Shown: piece after piece, positions 1-11,000 of the stretch | Layout: each line of letters opens with the position of its first letter | Position numbering within the stretch: position 1 is the stretch's first letter | Made by a program: the position numbers and the translations under genes | Notes under the pieces: model-generated | Databases searched by the model: none | Told to the model about the DNA's origin: nothing | What the model saw: the letters and a program-made list of their open reading frames with translations, nothing else | Assembly (NCBI GenBank): GCA_002284615.2 | Contig: MU069794.1 | Coordinates: 214,648 to 228,926, forward strand | Length of the DNA: 14,279 nucleotides | Direction: 5' to 3' | DNA from: Dunaliella salina | Taxonomy: Eukaryota; Chlorophyta; Chlorophyceae; Chlamydomonadales; Dunaliellaceae

Positions 1-33
<33 letters not shown>
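1..33. repeat. (CA)n microsatellite at window start
   Basis: An uninterrupted CA dinucleotide run starts at base 1, so its real length is unknown. CA-rich and C-rich sequence continues to about 75. Confidence 0.95.
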
Positions 34-36
<3 letters not shown>

Positions 37-154
37 CAAACACGCGCACTTCCCCCCCTCCCCCAAACACACACTTGCATGTTTGCACGTGCATGCTTGA
101 GGCAGGAATCATGCATATATTGCTCAGTATCTTGCTCTTTTGGACACATGCCAG

Positions 155-238
155 GTGGATGAGCAGTCACTGCAGCGAGCAATGGCTGAAAAAGCTCGGA
201 AAGAAAGCAGTGGACGCAACATTTGGACAGGAAAGGCA
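155..238 (+). CDS. CWC2: exon: Cwc2 N-terminal segment with NIW motif
   Basis: The exon runs from an acceptor ending GCCAG to a good donor GTAAGG at 239. It is 28 codons with no stop, begins VDEQSLQRAMAEKA and ends GRNIWTGKA. The NIWxGK word resembles the NIWYNKW-type segment that lies between the N-terminus and the zinc finger in Cwc2 proteins; this comparison is from memory of the family. The exon ends in phase 0. An in-frame ATG lies at 182, but I treat the exon as internal because an acceptor precedes it and the open frame continues upstream of the ATG. The true start is probably before the window. Confidence 0.6.
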
Positions 239-1748
239 GTAAGGGGGCCTCAGGGTGATGGGGGACCTCCCGGGCGTAGAGCAAGGGAGCTCAGTATGTA
301 CAGGTGGGCTTAGGCTTGCGATGTGATATAGTAGTGGTGAAATGTTTGGAGATGCTTAGGAACAGCTCGCAGGTTTCAATACCAGTACTAGGGCTTTCAT
401 TTCAGGCACGTGTCAAGTGTGCACTGCTCTGCTGTGCAGCAAAACAGGTCAGTTTACATGCGTGCCACTCCAAGGACTGTCTTTGTCTTACATGTACCAC
501 TCAAGCCTGAATCAAAGTGAGGATGACTGAAGAAGGTGGAGCAGAAGGGCTTTTTCTGGTCCATCTCCATCTCTGATTACGTTGCTGTTCTACCTCCTGA
601 AGCACTACCCAATTGGGTCTTCTATCCCTCGATTGGTTTTGCTTTGCTGTCCACGCTCTCCCTTCTTTTGAGTGATGCAGCTGGCATCGACTTTTGCTGT
701 AAGGCTTTTGCAGTTAGGCTGTCCAAGCTCTCCTTCTGTGTGCATCAGCTTGCAGCAAGGTTGTTGCTGTGAGACTGCTCCCTCCTCCTGTGGACATGCC
801 CTCCCTCTCTGAAAATGAGGTTGTGGGGGTGCTGCAGCATGGCACCTTCACTGGAACGAGCAACAGCTTCAGACGGGCCGGAAGTGCATGGGCTTTTTGT
901 GATGCGCAAGGGGTATGCAATCCAGAAAGCTGCAATCGCATGCCTGCACCCTGGCCATGGGATTTGTCTGCAAAGCCATGTGTGTTTGCACGGCCATGCA
1001 ATTGTTTCCTCAGCCATGCATGGCGCCAGTCCTTTCCACCCACTTGCAGAATTTGTGTGATCCTGCAGCATCACCTCACCACTTTTGACATGTCTCGTGG
1101 GCACACAGGTGTGTGCCCCAGGTGGACTGCGGATGTACCAAGGGCTTGTGTGATCCTGCAGCAACACCTGCCACTTGTGTCATTCCTTGTGCTACCACTT
1201 GTGTCATTTCTTGTGATAAAACAGGTGTGCGCCCAAGGTGTAATGCGGTCGTACCGAGGGCAGCGACGCCAAGCAGCGCACGTTTTGCGGCGTTGTTTTG
1301 GCGCTTGTGTCGTTCTCTCTGGCTTCGCAGGTGTGTGCCCCAGGTTTACTGCAGCGGCACCAATGGCAGCAACCCCAAGCAGCGCACGTTTTGCCACTTT
1401 TGGCCACTTGTGTCATTCCTTTTGTGATCACACAGGTGTGTGCCCCAAGTGGACTGCGGACGTACCAAGGGCAAAGGCGCCAAGCAGCGCATGCTTTGAC
1501 ACGTCTTGCCAATTTTTGCCACTTGTGTCATTCCTTGTGATTGAGCAGAAGTGGACTGCGGTCGTACCAAGGGAGGCAACGCCTAGCTGCGCACATATTG
1601 CCACATTTTGCCACTCTTTGCCGCCAACGACATTTTCTGTGATCACACAGGTGTGTGCCCCAAGTGGACTGCGGGCGCACCAAGGGCAGCGAGGCCAAGC
1701 AGCGCATGTTTTGCCTCTATTTTGCAAAGTGGGTGTGTGTCCATTGCA

Positions 1749-1835
<87 letters not shown>

Positions 1836-4800
1836 GCATTGAGATGGCTTGCCATGAAGCATCGGTGATAGAAGAGTCAAGTGCAAGCCTCTGGAAAGTA
1901 AAGTGAGTCAAATGAGGTCTTGGAGTCAACAGGGGTTACAGGTCATAGGATCAAAGAAATCCTCTAGTCAGATGACTGACTGCTAGACAACCAAGTTTAT
2001 GGCACATGATGCCCTCGTTATCTGTTTACAACCTTTCCCGGTGAGCTCTTGTGGGAAGTGCTGCTCTTGCCAGGTTTGTCAGAAAATATTCTGCCATGCT
2101 GTCAAAGAACAATGAGTTGGCAGCTCCTGTCTGCGATTTAGTCGGCAGCTTCAGTCTGCCTGGCTGTCTCGGGGGCATTGAGTTGGCAGCTCCTGTCTGC
2201 AATTTAGTTGACAGCTTCAGTCTGCCCTGCTGGCAAAGCGCATCGTGTTGGCAGCTTCTGGTAAATTTAAGTCTGCCATACTAATAAGCGCATTGAGTTG
2301 GCAGCTCCTGTCTGTGATTTAGTTGGCAGCCACAGTCTGCCTGGCTGTCTCGGGGGCATTGATTTGGCAGCTTTTATCTGCCGTTTAGTTGACAGCTTCG
2401 GTCTGCCCTGCTGGCAAAGCGTACCGAGTTTACAAGTTAAGGTACTTTACATTGATTCCTCATGCAAAGTGTCCCCTACCACAAGGCTGGTGGTTTTGAG
2501 GAATCAGCATTCACACATTACTCGGCGAGCTACTTGGCATACTTCTTGTTGCATACCCGGCAATTGCCGGAGCACTTGCGCAGAGGGTCAGCCACTTCCA
2601 TTCATTATTCCTTGAAAATGTGGGGCATGATCAGCTCATTTCCAGATGACGTTCAAGTCATCCTTCTTGTAAGAAAACGAGGAAATTTGATTGCCAACCC
2701 CGCCAAATTTTTTGCTGTTTAGTTATTGATAGCTCTCTGTAGCAGCCAGCTTCTGATACACACATCAAAATCAAGATTCTGGGCAAAAGAAGGGCAACGA
2801 TACCTGGTGTGAGGGCTCTGTTGCCTGGTGAAGAAGCTATCAGTGGAATACTTGTGTTGTTTTTTGAGCCCACAGCACCCTCCACTAGCAGCTCTAGACA
2901 TTGTCAGTTGCGTGCATCACTTCATTTTGGAGCAATTGCTTGCAAATACCGTAGAGGACTTTGATCATTGCGCAATATTAAAAGTTTTATTGGCAGTGCG
3001 CAATGGTTTAATAATTATTATGGAGCGGGTGCGCAGTGGCAACAATAAATGGCCGCGCCGGGGTGCGCAATGTGTGCGCAATGAAGTAAATAATTCGAAA
3101 TTTTCAGGTTCTTGAAAAGGTAGATGCTGGGGAGAGGCAGCGGGACAAGGAGGAGAAACGGGGGAAAGAAAGCATCGTGAAGCAAAGAAGGGATGTTCAA
3201 GAGAGGAAAAGAAAGCAGGAGGAGCAGCATGAGGTTGCTAAGAGGCAATGCAGGGCTGAAGGTCCTGGAGCTGGGCCGGGCAGGCCTAAAAAAGCTGTCA
3301 AGCCCATGGACCTGCAGGGACAGACGGAGGAGCGAGAGCAGCCTGAGCCACCAAGCAGCAGGACAGCAGAGAGGCAGCGCAATTCCAGGGAGAAGCGTGA
3401 AGTGAAGCGTGGCTCGCGAGTCAGGCCAGGACAGCTGAAGAAGAACTTATGGAGCTGTCTCCAGTTTTGCCAGGACACAAATGGCTGCATGCCTGGCTGG
3501 GTGTTGTGGAATGGGCATGCATGTGTAGCCTCAATTGAATGAAAAAGGGTGCGTAAAGAGGAGTGCGTACTGTGAAATTGCTGCTCATGTGCCCGTAGAG
3601 TGCGTAATGGGGGTGCGCAAACTGGAAATAAAATCTGCATGGCTGCCAGCAGGGCTGCGCTATGGGGGTGCGCAGAGTGAAAATAAAATCTGCTTGGTTG
3701 CCAAAAAGGTTGCGCAATAGCTGCGCAATGGAAAAATTCAATTCAAAAAATTTGGGGGTGCGCAGTGGTCACAGTCCCCTACGGTATAAGTTGGAAGAGC
3801 TAAGGCCCCTGTTTTCCGCTCAGCTGCCCCATGCAGGCAGATATAGTGAGGAAGGGCTAAGACCACTCTTGCATCTGGAGTCCCATGCGCTAACACCTGC
3901 TTTTTGGCTTTTGCAGGGGCTGCTGCTCTCAAGGGTCGGCCTGTATCTACCTGCACAGAGTGCCCACAGGTGAGGAGCATTTCCTTTCTGCCATTGTTAT
4001 AACTGCAAACTGAAGGCACCCTGGTGAGGTTCCACTGGTGCTGATGAAAAAAGGCGAGTCCCTTACCTATGGCTACGCAGTGCAGGCCCCTCATTATTTG
4101 GACAAATTTGTATGTAGGCATCCATAAAGAGACTAAATTCCTTGTGAGCCATAATAAGGAACGCCCTACCTTAAAGGTTTGCTGACAGAAAAGGTGATTC
4201 CCTCATCTATGGGTATGGGGCAGTGCAGGTAATACCTGGGGGCCCACTGGTGAGTGCCTGCAGAGATGTGCCCTTAGGTGAGGAGCACTTCCTTTCTGTC
4301 ATTGCTAGAACCCGCACCACGGGCACCCTGGTGAGGGCCCACTGGTTCTGATTAAAAAGTGAGTCCCTCACCTATGGTTATGGGGCAGTGCAGGCCTTAC
4401 TTGAGGCAAAAGGTGTGCTGATTAAAAAGGTGAGTGCCTAACCTATAGGTATGTGCAGTGCAGGCCCTACCTGACGGCCCAGAAGGTGTGCTGATAGAAA
4501 GGTGAGTGCCTCAATCATGGGTATGGGCAGCGCAGGCCCTACCGGGGGCCCACTGGTGAGCGCCTGCACAGATGTGCCCCCAGGGCCTGCACTGCCAACC
4601 CATGTAGGTGGCAGACTCACCTCTTTGATCAACACAATTACAGCTCCTTGGCACCCCCTGGTGAAGGCCTTTGCAAAGTTTCTGCACAGAGTGCTCACAG
4701 GTCTGGATTTGGACACGTTACCGGAAAACATTCGATTCTCTGCCTAGCAGAGGAACTGAGGTTCTTGAAGGCTTTTCCTTTCTTGCCCTTCATGTGCCGG

Positions 4801-7800
4801 GGTTGAACTCTGATATCCTGCATCACTGATAGTGCCAGCATCCTGATGCCCAACGTGAAGGCTGGCAATGGGAGCCCACAGGTTTGGGGCCCTCCCTGGC
4901 TTTCTGGTGTCCACGAGTGAGGGGTACGCGCCCGTGCTCCAAGCATCAGGTCCTCCGAATCAGATGCCTCATTTCCATGCCTGCCGCTGCAAAAGTTTCA
5001 TGCTCCTGCAACAAGGAGCTGCTGGTGCTCTGACACAAGTGTTCCATGTGGCATAATGAGTTGCTTGTGTAACAAAATGTGGTACATAATGTGTCACATG
5101 GCACATGGCACGTGAGTGGTGTGTGGCGCAAAATGTGGTACACAATACCTGGATGGACAATCGGGGGGACCTTTGATGGGAAGAACCTGAACCTTAGTTG
5201 GTTTTTAGAGCCTTGCCCCCACTTTTAGGGCCCCCTCGCCCGACGTTTAGGGCTAGGTTTAGGGTTCGGGCTAGGGTTAGGTTTAGAGAGGTCCCCCTGG
5301 TCAAGGTCCCCCCGATTGTCCAGACAGTCACACAATATAGCACACAATGTGCCACATGGCATCATGGCTTGTGGCACACAATGTGTCATGTGGCACATGA
5401 CATTTCATGGGGCATCGTGAGTGGCTTGCGGCACACAATGTTGCGCGTGGCACAAGTGTGGCTTGTAAAACACAATGTGATATTTTATGTGTCACATGGC
5501 ACTGTGAGTGGCTTGTGGCACACAATGTGACACACACCGTGGCACATGGCATCGTGAGTGGCTTGGTGCACACAATGTGTTCCTCAGCGTCATGATTGGC
5601 TTGTGGCACACAACGTGGCACATGACATGTCACGGGACATCGTGTGTGGCTTGCGGCACACAATGTTGCGCGTGGCGCATGTGTGGCTTGTGGCACACAA
5701 TGTGATATTCTATGTGTCACATGGCACTGTGAGTGGCTTGTGGCACTTAATGTGACACACACCCTGGCACATGGCATCGTGAGTGGCTTGGTGCATGCAA
5801 CGTGTCAAGTAGCATCGAGAGTGGCTTGTGGCACATAAAGTGGCACACAGCATGTCAAATGGCATTGTGAGTGGCTTGTAGCACGCAATGTGGCACACAA
5901 AGTGTGGCGTGCGATTGTGAATTTGCCTGTCTGCAGCTGATGACGAAGCGTACCACTCAAAGGACATGGGCGCAGACATCTTTGGGCGAGAAAAGGTAGG
6001 TATGCTTGTGCATTAGTTTCACCCTTGCGCAGGAGCCAGACTTATTTTATCTGTGTCTTTCCCATTTAAACATGTGCATAAGTGGTCTGGTCTGGAAAGG
6101 GTGCATAATTGTGACAAGCTCATAGGTATGTCCTAGGAAGGAACCTTGAAAGGTGCTGCCAATTTTGATAGACAAAAGGGCCAATTCAACTGCTTACTTG
6201 TTGGCCACCTGGCTACCTGACATGTTCAACATCTAGTTTTGATGTCAGTCTGTCCTAGCTGAAGGCAAGCACCCTCTTAAATGCGTGCACTTTGGATGTG
6301 TAATTCAATGGGGATCAGGAATAACCTTGATCAGTGAACCTGCATCAAAATCTAGCTTGAATTTCAAGCTTAAGGTCAGCCCAGGCAAGCTATGCCAGAA
6401 ATAGGGGAATCCTTGCCCCGAGGGAAACTGAGTATGCAGAGTAGTTTATTTTAATACATTGAACACTTCTGCCAAAAAAAAAATTTGGGATGAGGTGTTG
6501 CGGGTGAGCCAGGGGCATATTTTATGGCGTTTAAGGCCAAAATTGGCTACTCCCCGCGAAATGGGTGCCATAATGCAGCTCTGACCCGAATATGCCCCAC
6601 TTTTTGGCTCCCAGGTAGTTCTTGTGTCAAACCTGACCCATCGGAGTGGGAAAACGGGGGTGTGAAATTTGGCCCCAAAGCACTTGGAGCAAGAGCGCGT
6701 CTGCCAGGCAAGAGTGGTGCAAAACTGGAAATCAGGCATGCGCAGCATCTGGCCACAATCCGAGTATGAGGTTTTGTTGAGCACATTCATGAAGTATGCC
6801 CTGATGAGTTTGGGGGCCCAGGTGCAGGTGTGCACATCCCTTGAGCTCGGTCAAAGCCGGGAACAACTTAATCCAAGGATCTTACCCCAGTGCTCCACTC
6901 AGCACCCTAACTGAGTGAGCTTGCTCCTCAGCTGTCAGTCCGTTTGAATTACCTGCTGCGTTCCACGTCTCGTTGATGGCATGTCAACAAATTAATTTAC
7001 AAGAATGGTCGCTCAATTCGGCTCTTCAATTCATCCACGCATTGCAAAGCCTTGGTTATCCGTCATTTCCTTGCCAAAATTGGGTGATTTCCTCGACTCC
7101 CGTCCCCGTCCCCCCACCCCCCAGGAAATGCTCCTGATAAAATGCTTAACCATCACTGTGGGTGAAATGCTTAACCATCACTGAGGGTATGAAATGCTTA
7201 GCCATCACTGTGGGTCAGGTAAGCCGAAGGAGTGGTTCCTGAGGTCCCCATTCTAGCAGGGATTTGCCGGATTTCTGGCCCCCCACCCTGGCCCCCTCCC
7301 ACAGCTCAAATTGAGCATGCAGATTGCTCAGAAAGGTCAAATTAAAGGTCCTGCATACTCAGATTTGGCTGGTTCCACTGGGGCAAGAACTCAAACCAAG
7401 ATGCCTGGCCTGACTTTAGCCTGAAGTTTAGACTTCAAATTAAAGTTAAAAAATTGCATGCCTTTTTTGATGGGAATTTTGAAGCTCTACAGTTAGGTAC
7501 CGCAGGCAGGTGCGCACATCTGCAACAGGCATTTGCTTTCCTTTAATTTTCTCCTTGTGAATTGCGTGAACAATCTTCAACAATTTTCAAGTCTTGCATA
7601 TCTCTTCAAATGCTATATTTTAGACCTTTCTTTAACAAAGGCCATATGCATGCCCAATTGCCACAATCCTTCCTACAATCGTCTGAGGAGCTTTTTGTGC
7701 TTGCTTGCTTGCTTTCAGAGAGCTGAGCATGAGGGCTACCGCAAGGGTGCAGGCACCTTTGAGCGGGACAATCGCACTTTGTGAGTCAGTTGCACAATCG

Positions 7801-8000
7801 CACATCGTGAGTCGGTCGGGCAGAGTGAGTCAATCGAGATAGGCAGAGCCAAGGACTTGAAAGTACAACTGCTTGGCCCTTGTGCTTCTTTGATTGTTGC
7901 AAGTATGCTCATTGCAAGTTAGAAGTAATGTTTTTGTTGCCTGGGAGTATCAAAACTGTTGTCTATGGCATCCAAACTTGTTGCCATTGCTCTAGAAGCG

Positions 8001-8073
<73 letters not shown>

Positions 8074-11000
8074 GCACGCACGCGCAAACACATACACAAA
8101 AACGAGTGCACACACTTGCACAGACATGCATGCGTGTTTGGAATTGCACACTCACTTGCACATCCCTTCAGGTATGTCAACTATGAGGGGGCTGGAAGTT
8201 ACGAGCTGCCCAAGATACGTGAGTTGATCCATGACAACTTCTGTGTGTGGGGCCCTATCAAGAGCATCTACATTGCGCACAAGAAGACCCTGGCTTTTGT
8301 CCGGTGAGCTTTCAGAAAGGGTTGAAAAAGAGTCGGCTGCCACAAAAGTTCTGAACGCTCCAGTGTAAGCGTGTACGCTGCTTTCAAAATGTTTTTGAAT
8401 TGCTTTTGTGCACTTCGGAAGTTGCTGCTGTGAATGCACATGCTTCCTGGTAGGTGCACCACATTTCCCACATACGTGCCTCTGTCCTCATGCTACCTTC
8501 TTAATTTGTGGAGATAGGTTTGTTGCGCATGTCAGCCTGGTTTGTCTGTGCGTTAATTTTTTTCTTGTGCAGGTATGAATGGCGCAGCAGTGCAGAGTTT
8601 GCCAAGGAGGCAATGCACAAGCAGAAGCTGCTTGGGTCCACCCAGGTAAAGCACAGCTCGGAATGGTGCGCACGCGTGAACCAACAGACTCATGTCCACC
8701 TTTAGGTGGAAAAACATGCTTGGCTTAGCCTGGCTTCCTGCACAGCACAAGCCTCCCTTGTATATGCTGCGGGTGTCCGTGCAATGCTTTAGTATTGTTT
8801 GTGCACGTGTTCACACAGAACAAGATTCTGGTCTGGCGCTGAAAGGATAATAATTCCAGCTCTGCAGCCTTGATTGTGTCATGCTAAGCCAGGGTGAAAT
8901 CTCATGGTGAAATCTTGGCATGCATATCCAAATGGCACCATGCATGCGATGACATTGCATTCTTGGACCTGACCTACTGGGCATGCTGTATTCATTGTGC
9001 AACCTTGGCATGCATATCTAAATGGCACCATGCATGCAATGATATTGCATTTATGGACCTGACCTACAGGGCATGCTGTATTCATTGTGCACAAAAGGTG
9101 CTTGTGCATGATGCATTCATTGTGCCATGTCATGAGCATGAATACTTCTGGTTTCTGATTTTGAAAAATGTTTGTCCATGCTGCATCCATTGTGCAGGGA
9201 GACGCTTGTGCATGTTGCATTGTGCACTGTCTTGAGCATGCATGTTTCTGGTTTCTGGTTTTGAAACGTGCTTGTGCATGTCCATGCAAGTGCGCGTGCG
9301 TAAGTGCTCACCAGACCTGTCTTGATGCCTTCCCAAAAAAGGGCTGGCATGGTGCAGTTGTGCAATTGATTGGATATCCTTGCAAGTGTGCACGCAGAGC
9401 TTACCAAAGTTGGCTGAAATGGATACAGTTGATCTTCATCTTCTCATGACTATCCGCACCGCCCCATGGGATGGATTCAGCTTGATAGGTTTACACAGAA
9501 AAGCACTCACTCACTCGCATGGACTTCATAAAGTGCATTCACACTGCGGCAATGCAGGCTGAGGTCCTGGCTGGTTGCTTTTCCCCTGAAAACGCTGGCA
9601 TGGTGCAGTCGGTACTCATCTTCTCATGACGAGTTGCATTCACTTCACAAACCAAATCCACTCTGCGACGATGCAGGCCGAGATCCTGACTTGCCGCTGG
9701 TCGAACGAGGACCCCAACCCTGCTGCGGTGGTCCAAAAGAAGCGCGACTACGCTGATGCGTTTGAGAACGTGAGGCCATCCGAGATCTTTGATTCATTTG
9801 CACTGACGCTTGACTGACTGCTGTGCAATTTTGGTGTGCCAAGCTTTGTAGGGAGCTTGTCTGGCCATGCTGTCATGCATGAACTGGCTGGACTTGCTTG
9901 TATGTGACACCAATGTGTGTGGGTCTAAACATTGCCATGGTTTTGATCCACAGATCATGAGATGGTGAGAAGGATTGTTTTGATCCACAGATCATGAGAT
10001 GGAGAGAAGAATTGCTTTGATCCACAGATCATGAGATGGTGAGAAAAATTGGTTTGATCCACAGATCATGAGATGGCGAGAAGATTCCAAGTGTCTCCAG
10101 CGTGATGGGGCCTCCAGTTGTGGAGCAGCTGTTAGGCTTTATTGGTAAGGTTGGGCACCCGTTTCTGGGGGCCTTGGACACGCACGGCTCATTGAGACTC
10201 CGAGGGTCTGTTTGGCAGAACGCAGGGACAGAAATGCGGCAGAGGGGGGCAATGGAGGCCTGGAATTGCCTGTTTTTTGGATGCTCCCAGCATATGAGCC
10301 CCCCAACTGGGAATTTTCAACCTGAGCATCCTCTAGTTTTATGCAATATTAAGGTTTTAAGTTCCCAGCTGGGGGGCACATGCCTAATCAGCCGCAGCAT
10401 GAACCCTACTTTTCACCACCAGAACTCCATATCTAATCACCTACTGCAGCAAATTGGGCATTTTTTGGTGATTTGCAGTCCTTGTAATAAAAGAAGATCA
10501 TTGCAAAAAAAGTCAATGCAAATTATTGAGAGTCAAAGTCGTGGCTGTCTTTGACTGTTAATGCAAACAGTGAAAGTCACTGTTCGCATTGAGTGTCACT
10601 GTAATCACACAGTGACATGTGATCATCACATGTCACTGATCGATTTTTGAATATGCAGGATGTTAGAATATCATATAAGATTTATAAATAGATATTTTTG
10701 GGAGCGAAAAATTGGTCCCAGAGTGGAACTGCGGGCCGTTTTTGGGTGATCTGAGGCCAGGAGAGTGATCTGGGGTCCTCCGGTTTTCATCATTTTTTGG
10801 CAAATGTAATATTCTCATTAACAAGAATGGTTGGTACGGTTACATTTGAAAGAAAGAAACGCGAGAAAGGGCATGTCTGGCAACATAGGCCAGGACACCC
10901 TCTGGAAATGTGGCGGGCTTAACCAAAGATCTGAGCGAGAGACTCGGCGAGCTCGTGACTGTCGTGTCTCTGGGAGCCTAATCGGATGTGGGTGACACTA

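Noticed and set aside
769..1842. 357-residue open frame on the + strand
   Set aside because: It is a translation of the 1090-1735 tandem array and the GT tract (Cys-Val run at its end). Its reading frame is interrupted by no stop only because the repeat unit happens to be open. No domain is seen.
5154..5322. True telomere end
   Set aside because: The TTTAGGG-like words are few and imperfect, and they are enclosed by exact inverted repeats within a satellite and followed by ordinary gene sequence.
5328..5777. 149-residue open frame on the - strand
   Set aside because: Reverse-strand translation of the GTGGCACACAATGTG satellite.
6446..6835. 129-residue open frame on the - strand
   Set aside because: No domain, no splice support, and open frames of similar length overlap it on the other strand.
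9815..9817. TGA after SFALTLD as the real stop of the gene
   Set aside because: Not fully excluded, but the donor GTGAGG at 9770 is good and a phase-0 acceptor exon exists downstream, so I prefer a spliced reading.
10102..10554. 150-residue open frame on the + strand starting MMGPPVVEQLL
   Set aside because: It spans an inverted repeat. The 45-nt exon suggested by CTCCAG and GTAAGG does not fit the phase of both neighbours, and no known domain appears.
10561..10638. Bacterial-style terminator or CRISPR repeats
   Set aside because: No T-run follows the hairpins, spacing is irregular and overlapping, and the context is a eukaryotic intron.
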